Assembly: GCA_026636295.1 (NCBI GenBank)
Contig: CP089455.1
Location: 434,001 to 498,000, forward strand
DNA length: 64,000 bases
Reading direction: 5' to 3'
From: Medakamo hakoo
Taxonomy: Eukaryota > Chlorophyta > Trebouxiophyceae > Coccomyxaceae
Position 1 is the stretch's first letter. Each line of letters opens with the position of its first letter. The notes below the pieces were generated by a model that worked only from the letters and a program-made list of their open reading frames with translations, did not search any database and was not told the origin of the DNA. Made by a program: the position numbers and the translations under genes. Of the stretch, positions 58,682 through 64,000 are shown piece by piece.

Positions 58682-61294
58682 TCATCCCAGCGCCCGCACT
58701 CGGCCAGCGGCACCGCCCTGACCCACGGCTTCCAAAGACCGTGCCAGGACGGCCGCGGCATGCGCTGCTTTCGCCCGCTCGTCCGGGCCCGCCCCAGCCC
58801 ACGCAGCGCAAAATGAGGCCTCCACCTCTGCCAGCAAGCTTTTGAGCGGGCCGCTCCCGTCCTCGTCCGCCAGCCAGGGCGGTGGGAGGGCGGCCACCAC
58901 CCTCCCCACCCGCTCCGCCGCCGCCGCAGCGCTCAGCAGGGGGCCGCCCGCCTTCACCACCAGCGGCGACCGGGCGTAGGGCAACAGCTGGCGGGAGATG
59001 AGGCCGTCCCACACCCAGCCGGGGAGCGGGCCCGGCGAGGTGTTGGGTTGGGCGGCGCCGCCGCCCTCCCTCAGCACGCCGTCCCACGCCGCGGCGGCAG
59101 CGGCCAGGCGGCACCCGCGCCCGAATCGAGTCGCCAAGAGAGCGGCCGCGGGCGGAGACGCCGCCACGGCGCGCGGCGGCCAGGGCGGGAGGGCGGTGGG
59201 GCCGGTGAGCACATCACGCCAGCGGGCGGCCAGCCGGGAGAGGAGGGCGGTCAGGGCCGGGTCGCCCGGCGGCAGGTGGGCGGCCAAATCGCCGACCAGG
59301 GCGGCACCCGCGCGCGCGGTGCTGACGGACGCCGGGTTGGGCCCAGGCGCGGCGGCCGCGCCGTCCCCACCGGCCGCGTCGTCGGCGCAGCCGAGCGCAG
59401 CGGCCGCGACCGGCAGGACCAGCTCCCTGACCAGCGTCGGCACGACGGCCGCGTCGCCGCTGCCGTCGCCGTCGTCCTCCCCGCCAAAGGTGAAGAGGGT
59501 GGCGTACCAGGGCAGGGCGTCAAACCGCGGGACCGCGCCCGCGGGGCGGGCGGACGCGCCCCGGCCAGCGGGCAAGGGCTCCCACGACAAAAGGTCCGCG
59601 CGGACAAAGGGCGCAAACAGTGCGGGCGCCGCCTCGCCCGCGTACGCCGCCCGGTACGCCGCGCCGTGCGCCGCTTTCCAGGCGCCCAGCCGGGCCGCAA
59701 TGGGCGGCAGCGACGCGTACTCCGGGTCGGCGTCGGTGAAGGCGGACGAGGCGGCGCCCAAAACGTCGGCCCGGGCGCGGGCGTACGCGGCGGACGGAGC
59801 GTCTCCGTCGCCGCCTTCTTCGTCGGTCGTTTCCCCGCCCGCCACCGGCTCGACCGCTCCAGGCGGGGGTGGAGGCAGTGGAGTGGGCGCAGCACCGCCT
59901 GCAGCCGCCACAGCCCCAGCCGCCGCTTCGGACGCTGCGGCCGCCGCCTCGTCCGCACTCCCACCCCGGCCCAACACGCCGAGCGCGGCCGCGACAGCGG
60001 CGGCGGCGGGCTCGAAGGCCGCCGCGTCGGCCGCCGCCCGCCGGTCCGCCCGGGCCGCCGCCAGCCCGGCCCGCGCCCGGACCAGGTGGTCTTCCAACTC
60101 CTCGATGAGCGGGGATTTGGAGGACAGCATCGCCGCCAGGTCGCCGGCCCAGGCCCGCAGCGACGACAGGTCAGTCCACTCCACTCGCGCGGCGTCGCCC
60201 GCGGCGGCGTGCTCCTCCGCTTCTGCAGCCGCCGCCGCCAACCCCGCCTCCGCCCGGGCCACGGCTTTGGTGGCATCGGCCGCTGCGGTGGACGCCCGGT
60301 CTGCGGCAGCGGCGAGGGCCGCCAACGCGGCCGCGGCCGCGTCGTCTAACGCCGCGGCTTCGGCCGCGGGGCCGCCGGGGAGGGGCAGGCCGTGGCTAGA
60401 CCCGCCGCCGCCGCGGCCGGCTGCTGCTGTGGACCGAAGGCCGCCACCAAAGCCCATGCCCTTGGCGGCCTGGGCGGCGGCAAAGTCGGCGCCGCCGCCG
60501 TCGCCGCCCCCTCCATCGTCTTCGTCGTCGTCCGAGAGGGTCAGGCCGCCTCCCGCCCCTCCACCGCCGCCCGCTTTGGGCGGCACCAGGCGGACGCCGC
60601 TCCGCCCGGCCCTCCCCGCCCGGGCGGCTTCGCGGCTCGCCCGGGCGGCGGCGATGGTGGCGGCGTCCGGGATGGCGGCGGCGTCGTCGGCGTCGTCGCC
60701 TCCTCCATCCTCGCCCTCCACCACCGCCACCGCCGCGACGCCCGCGGCCAGGGACTCGGCGGCGGCGGCGCCCGGCCCGCCACCGCCTCCAGGCCGGCGC
60801 ATGGCCGCGGCAAACGGGTGGTGGGTTGGAGGCGGCTGGGCAGCGCCGTCGTCGCCGCCTTCTCCTCCTCCAGCACCCTCTCCACCACCCACAGCCGGTG
60901 GCGGCAGCGGCGCCACCCGCCGCGTGCCCGCCGCCAACTCGACCAGGCGGGCGGCCGAATACTCGCCCGCGCCCGCCCCGCCAGTCGCCGACGCAGGGGC
61001 GGGCGGGGCGCCCGCTGTAGCCGCGGCGACGGCGGCCAAACCAGACCGGTCGACGCGCAGGCCGCCCCGCCGGCGCGCGGCTGTCGCCGTTGCCGCGGTC
61101 GGGCGCCTGGCGGTCGCTTGCCTCGCAAGCCCATCACCGCCCTCATCCTCGCCAAAGCTGAGGAGGGCGGCCGGGCGAGGAGGGGGTGGGGCGGCGGACG
61201 TGGACGGCGGCGCATTTGCGCTGCCGCCGTCTCCGCCCTCCTCGTCCGACGAGGCGGCCGCCGCTTTTTTACGGAAGCGGCGGCCGGCCTTCAT
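58682..61294 (-). CDS. GCFC/PAXBP1 (ILP1-like) splicing-associated factor
   Basis: Single exon, 870 residues. The ATG at 61294 gives MKAGRRFRKKAAAASSDEE, the basic-acidic start typical of GCFC-domain proteins. An IPDAATIAAARASREAAR segment, the acidic LTLSDDDEDD stretch and a coiled region (LVRARAGLAAARADRRAA) precede the GCFC domain from about 510. There YASLPPIAARLGAWKAAHGAAYRAAY, LFAPFVRADLLSWEPL and FDALPWYATLFTFGGEDD match PAXBP1/ILP1. In plants ILP1 partners NTR1 in intron-lariat spliceosome disassembly and affects endoreduplication; nuclear location expected. The sequence is heavily Ala/Gly-biased. It converges with TPM-RING, 66 bp between stops. Confidence 0.82.
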   Translation of the reverse strand: MKAGRRFRKKAAAASSDEEGGDGGSANAPPSTSAAPPPPRPAALLSFGEDEGGDGLARQATARRPTAATATAARRRGGLRVDRSGLAAVAAATAGAPPAPASATGGAGAGEYSAARLVELAAGTRRVAPLPPPAVGGGEGAGGGEGGDDGAAQPPPTHHPFAAAMRRPGGGGGPGAAAAESLAAGVAAVAVVEGEDGGGDDADDAAAIPDAATIAAARASREAARAGRAGRSGVRLVPPKAGGGGGAGGGLTLSDDDEDDGGGGDGGGADFAAAQAAKGMGFGGGLRSTAAAGRGGGGSSHGLPLPGGPAAEAAALDDAAAAALAALAAAADRASTAAADATKAVARAEAGLAAAAAEAEEHAAAGDAARVEWTDLSSLRAWAGDLAAMLSSKSPLIEELEDHLVRARAGLAAARADRRAAADAAAFEPAAAAVAAALGVLGRGGSADEAAAAASEAAAGAVAAAGGAAPTPLPPPPPGAVEPVAGGETTDEEGGDGDAPSAAYARARADVLGAASSAFTDADPEYASLPPIAARLGAWKAAHGAAYRAAYAGEAAPALFAPFVRADLLSWEPLPAGRGASARPAGAVPRFDALPWYATLFTFGGEDDGDGSGDAAVVPTLVRELVLPVAAAALGCADDAAGGDGAAAAPGPNPASVSTARAGAALVGDLAAHLPPGDPALTALLSRLAARWRDVLTGPTALPPWPPRAVAASPPAAALLATRFGRGCRLAAAAAAWDGVLREGGGAAQPNTSPGPLPGWVWDGLISRQLLPYARSPLVVKAGGPLLSAAAAAERVGRVVAALPPPWLADEDGSGPLKSLLAEVEASFCAAWAGAGPDERAKAAHAAAVLARSLEAVGQGGAAGRVRALG

Positions 61295-61488
61295 TGGACC
61301 GTGTGAGGCACGCGCGCGTGCGTGCGCTCGCCACGCCGTGGCACACACGCGCGGTGGCACACACACGCGGATCTCCTTGGAGCGACAGGAAAAAAAATGG
61401 GAAAGTGAGCACGGCCGAGCGACGCGAAGCATTCACTTCACTGTTTCCTTCAAAGGCAACATCCATCCCCAGGACGGGGGGCGCGCCG
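61295..61488. promoter_or_regulatory. Divergent promoter, GCFC factor and unrecognised membrane protein
   Basis: 194 bp between divergent ATGs, with an A-run at 61391-61398. No core element recognised. Confidence 0.4.
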
Positions 61489-63474
61489 ATGCCCACACCC
61501 GCAGGCGGCGTGGCCCACGGCCGCGTGTCGATCGCGCACAGCGTCCTGAACCGGCCGCGGCCGTGTGCGGTGCGTCGACCGCCACCCAGCGACGCGCTTT
61601 GGCGCCCGCCACCCCCGCGCTTCGCTGCGTTGGCTGGAAGCGGCGACGGCGGCGGCGCCGGCACGCCGCCTTCCACCTCCAGCGTTGGCGGCGGCGGCAC
61701 CGGCGGCGGCTGGAGTGGCCCTCCGTCAGGCGGCGGCAAGGGAGGCGGCGGCGGGGGCTCCGGCCCCAACCCCAACACCCCACCACCTCCGCCGCCTCCG
61801 CCCCGCCTCCCGCCCCACCTGCTCGCCCTGCTGGCCGGCGCGGCGGGGGGTGCCGCCCTCGTCGCCGCCCTCTCCAGCTCGTCGCCGCCCGGCGGCTCCA
61901 GGGACCCAGACACCGGCGCCGCGCTCCCGGCCCACCGGGACGTGCCGGTCCTGCTGTCCGGCCTGGCGGGCGAGGTGGGCGCCCTGCGCCGGCTGCTGGC
62001 CGACGCGTACGGCGCGCTGCACGCCCTGGACAAGCGCGTGGCAGGCCTGGAACCACCTCAAGGCGGCGAGGACGGGCACGGTGGCGGCTTCTTCGGCTCG
62101 CCCCTGTCGCCTTCCGGCGGCGGCCCTCCCGCCGCCGTCGCTGGTGCCACGCGCGCGGCCGCGGCCGCCGCCCGCTTCCCGGCACTGGCCGACCTCCGCC
62201 GCCGCACGGGCGGCGCCCGGAGCCTGCGCACGGGGGCTGGGACCCTGCCATCCTCTGGCGTGGCGGTGGAGGGCGAGGTCGCGTGCACGGCGGCGCTCGT
62301 GGCGCAGGGCGGCGGGCTGTCCCCCCTCCTGGCGGCCGTCCTGGACACGGGAGACTCCGCCGGCCCGGGCCCGGCGACCGGCCCGCCGTCGCCCGGGTCC
62401 CCCGCCCTCGCGACGCTGGCCTTGCACGGCGCGGCCCGCGGCGGGCGGGACGCGTGGCTGGCCCTGGCGGACGTGGGGAGTGGCGGCGACGGCGGGCGGG
62501 CCACCGCGTTTCCGTTCCCTGCCACCCCTCGCCCCGCCTCCCCCTCCTCCTCCTCCTCCTCCGCCGCGCCGGCCGCCCGCCTGACAAAAGCCTCCTACTC
62601 CTGGCAGGTGACTCGCCGGGGGCGGGTGACGCTCACGCCGCTGGGCGGGTGGGGCGGCGACGCCGCGCCCACGCTCCACCCCTCGTCCGGGACCGGACTG
62701 AGCGCCGCCGCGCGGCGGGGGTGCGCCGCGCACGCGTCGTGCGCGGGCGGCCCGTCCGTCTCGGCCCGGTATCGGTGGCGGGACGCGGGCGTGACCGCGG
62801 CCCGGTTTGGCGGTCGGGGCGGCGGCGACGATGGTTGCACCCTGCTCCAGGTGGACGGCGCGCCCGTGGCCGGGCTGTCCCTGGGCCTGGCGGCGGTCGT
62901 GGGCGGCGGCGGGCACGGGGGCGGGCGCCCGCCGCCCGCCCGGGCGGCCTCCGACGCGCTCCCCGCCGCGTCGTCGGACTGGGCGTCCGACGCGACATCC
63001 GTCGGGCCGGGTGGAGAAGGGTCACACCCCCGCCACCCTCACAGCCGCCCGCGCGCCCGGCTGGCCGCCCTGGCGTGCTGCCCGGACGTGTGGCCGGGCG
63101 GGGCCGGGCCGCCCACCTCGCTGTCCGGCTGGGTCTCGGCCGAGCTGGGGGGCGCGGCCTCCCCCTCCCCCGCCGCCGTCGCGGACCGGGCGTGGGGTGC
63201 GACCCTGGCCTGCCCACCCGACAAGAGCGCGCCCGGCGGGCTGGGGTGGGCGATGACGGTCGCGGGCGGCGGGGGCGTCGTCGGGGGCGGGGGGCACGAC
63301 CCCCACGACGACGCCCGCGCCCGTCTGATGGCTGAGGCCGGGCTGACGGTGCCGTTGGGCGCCGGCGCGGCTGGGAGTCCCGCGGGCGCGCTCTTTCCCA
63401 GTGTGATCCTCGTGCGTGGGGCGGGCGGGAGGTCGGCGGCCCTGGTGGGCGTGCGGTCGTCGTGGGGATTTTAG
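61489..63474 (+). CDS. Unrecognised protein with one membrane segment and possible beta-rich C-terminal half
   Basis: Single exon, 661 residues; start taken at the ATG 61489 because the frame upstream runs into the divergent promoter. The first 100 residues are Pro/Gly/Ser-rich and could include a transit peptide (NRPRPCAVRRPPPSDALWRPP). A hydrophobic segment at about 110-130 (LLALLAGAAGGAALVAALS) is followed by a short helical heptad-like stretch (LLSGLAGEVGALRRLLADAYGALHALDKRV). The C-terminal 450 residues alternate short hydrophobic strands with Gly/Pro loops (SYSWQVTRRGRVTLTPLGGW, SARYRWRDAGVTAARF, LGWAMTVAGGGG) and end in VGVRSSWGF. No family recognised. An outer-envelope beta-barrel is only a guess. 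Codon usage and length support a real gene. Confidence 0.6.
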   Translation: MPTPAGGVAHGRVSIAHSVLNRPRPCAVRRPPPSDALWRPPPPRFAALAGSGDGGGAGTPPSTSSVGGGGTGGGWSGPPSGGGKGGGGGGSGPNPNTPPPPPPPPRLPPHLLALLAGAAGGAALVAALSSSSPPGGSRDPDTGAALPAHRDVPVLLSGLAGEVGALRRLLADAYGALHALDKRVAGLEPPQGGEDGHGGGFFGSPLSPSGGGPPAAVAGATRAAAAAARFPALADLRRRTGGARSLRTGAGTLPSSGVAVEGEVACTAALVAQGGGLSPLLAAVLDTGDSAGPGPATGPPSPGSPALATLALHGAARGGRDAWLALADVGSGGDGGRATAFPFPATPRPASPSSSSSSAAPAARLTKASYSWQVTRRGRVTLTPLGGWGGDAAPTLHPSSGTGLSAAARRGCAAHASCAGGPSVSARYRWRDAGVTAARFGGRGGGDDGCTLLQVDGAPVAGLSLGLAAVVGGGGHGGGRPPPARAASDALPAASSDWASDATSVGPGGEGSHPRHPHSRPRARLAALACCPDVWPGGAGPPTSLSGWVSAELGGAASPSPAAVADRAWGATLACPPDKSAPGGLGWAMTVAGGGGVVGGGGHDPHDDARARLMAEAGLTVPLGAGAAGSPAGALFPSVILVRGAGGRSAALVGVRSSWGF

Positions 63475-63487
63475 CGGAGAGAGGGGA

Positions 63488-63505
63488 GGGGGGGGGGGGG
63501 GGGGG
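63488..63505 (+). repeat. Poly-G tract of about 18 nt
   Basis: An uninterrupted G run lies 13 nt after the stop of the preceding gene, followed within 15 nt by a run of A. Its exact length is prone to sequencing error. Confidence 0.8.
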
Positions 63506-63569
63506 CTTCAGTGTCAAAAAAAAAAGAGCGCGAACCCGCAGGAGAAGCCGAACGAAAACCACAGCAGCC

Positions 63570-64000
63570 ATGGCCGACGCCCGGACCGCCGCCGCGTCCA
63601 CGGCGCCGGCCGCTCTGCCGGAAGCTTCCCGCATCCTGATCTGGGAGGACGGCGGGCGGGTGCTGTTTTCCAGCTTTGACGTGCGTGTGCGGCAGCGCAT
63701 CGGTCCGCGCGCCGCGTTTCGCATGCCTCGTTCCGGCGGCCCGCGCAGCCGCCTCTCCCGCCTATCTCCTTGTGCCGTGAGGGCTTGGCACGCCTCTACG
63801 CCCGTGTGCATGGCTGGAGGTGAAGAAAACGCCGCCTCTCACCCCCCCCAAAACACACGAACACAACACAATAAACTCTCTCCAGGCGTCGACGACCGAC
63901 CTGCCCGCGCTCGCGGCGTCGCTGTCCGACCGGGAAGCCGCCGTCCGGGCCGGGCTCAACTTGGACGGCGCCCGCTTCGAGGTCCACCGCCACTACCCAC
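63570..64000 (+). CDS. Partial gene, profilin-like N-terminus, runs off the right edge
   Basis: ATG at 63570, exon 63570-63680 (donor GTGCGT), second exon from 63886 (acceptor CTCCAG) to the window edge; phase 0. It encodes about 75 residues: PEASRILIWEDGGRVLFSSFD, then LPALAASLSDREAAVRAGLNLDGARFEVHRHYP. The order (a W-containing strand, SSF, a helix, then GL-x-L-G-x-R/K-F-x-V) resembles profilins or profilin-like small proteins. Too little is present to be sure; a roadblock/longin-type fold is an alternative. It lies 95 bp downstream of the preceding gene on the same strand. Confidence 0.5.
   Translation, partial: MADARTAAASTAPAALPEASRILIWEDGGRVLFSSFDVRVRQRIGPRAAFRMPRSGGPRSRLSRLSPCAVRAWHASTPVCMAGGEENAASHPPQNTRTQHNKLSPGVDDRPARARGVAVRPGSRRPGRAQLGRRPLRGPPPLP

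Noticed and set aside
58998-63335. A 1445-codon open frame on the + strand
   Set aside because: It runs antisense through the GCFC gene and then out of frame through the next gene, with Arg/Ala/Gly/Pro-only composition. It is a by-product of very high GC content.
1-64000. Transposons, retroelements, viral remnants, CRISPR arrays
   Set aside because: I saw no reverse transcriptase, transposase, integrase or capsid-like motif, no long terminal repeats and no regular repeat-spacer array. The only repeats are microsatellites, homopolymers and the 61-bp duplication.

Overview
The window is nuclear DNA from a very GC-rich (about 70 percent by eye), gene-dense eukaryote. Its protein set points to the green lineage, most likely a unicellular green alga: an Aurora-like kinase of the Chlamydomonas CALK type, a plastid-type alanyl-tRNA synthetase, a transit-peptide protein with pTAC5-like peptidoglycan-binding folds, PPi-dependent phosphofructokinase, pyruvate decarboxylase and a DDM1/LSH remodeller. 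I do not name a species. By my reading 45 spliceosomal introns can be placed. Most are 80-250 nt, start mainly with GTGAGT or GTGCGT, and end in C-rich tracts followed by (A)CAG. Many genes have none or one. Long open frames occur on both strands only because of base composition.

Layout. 0-12 kb: an ARM/HEAT-like protein whose 5' end lies outside the window, an STK16-type kinase, an ER lectin-like protein ending in RDEL with a small spliced ORF just upstream, NOSIP, VPS45 and pyruvate decarboxylase. 12-23 kb: a nucleoside hydrolase, the CALK-like kinase, a HAD hydrolase, Rab geranylgeranyl transferase alpha, and actin-related protein 4 with the complete SNU13 gene nested antisense in its largest intron. 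23-34 kb: a tiny ELM2-motif ORF, a FAN/NSMAF BEACH-WD40 protein, DDM1/HELLS, and plastid-type alanyl-tRNA synthetase with another small ORF just upstream. 34-52 kb: 5-oxoprolinase with a 61-bp tandem duplication across its stop codon, V-ATPase subunit C, a plastid PG-binding-like protein, a secreted triple-saposin protein, an intronless Dug3-WD40-Dug2 fusion, and HAT1. 51-64 kb: an SDR, an MPDU1-type PQ-loop protein, PPi-PFK beta, a TPM-RING protein, a GCFC/PAXBP1 splicing factor, an unrecognised protein with a membrane segment, and a partial profilin-like gene at the edge.

Functional links. 5-oxoprolinase and the Dug2-Dug3 fusion both belong to gamma-glutamyl/glutathione turnover and lie about 5.5 kb apart. 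PPi-PFK and pyruvate decarboxylase fit low-oxygen glycolysis and fermentation. ARP4, DDM1, HAT1, SNU13, NOSIP and GCFC are chromatin or splicing housekeeping. VPS45, RabGGTA, V-ATPase C, STK16-like and FAN concern membranes and trafficking. Genes alternate strand, with convergent 3' ends 59-410 bp apart and several divergent promoters. I saw no rRNA, tRNA, CRISPR array, transposon or viral element.
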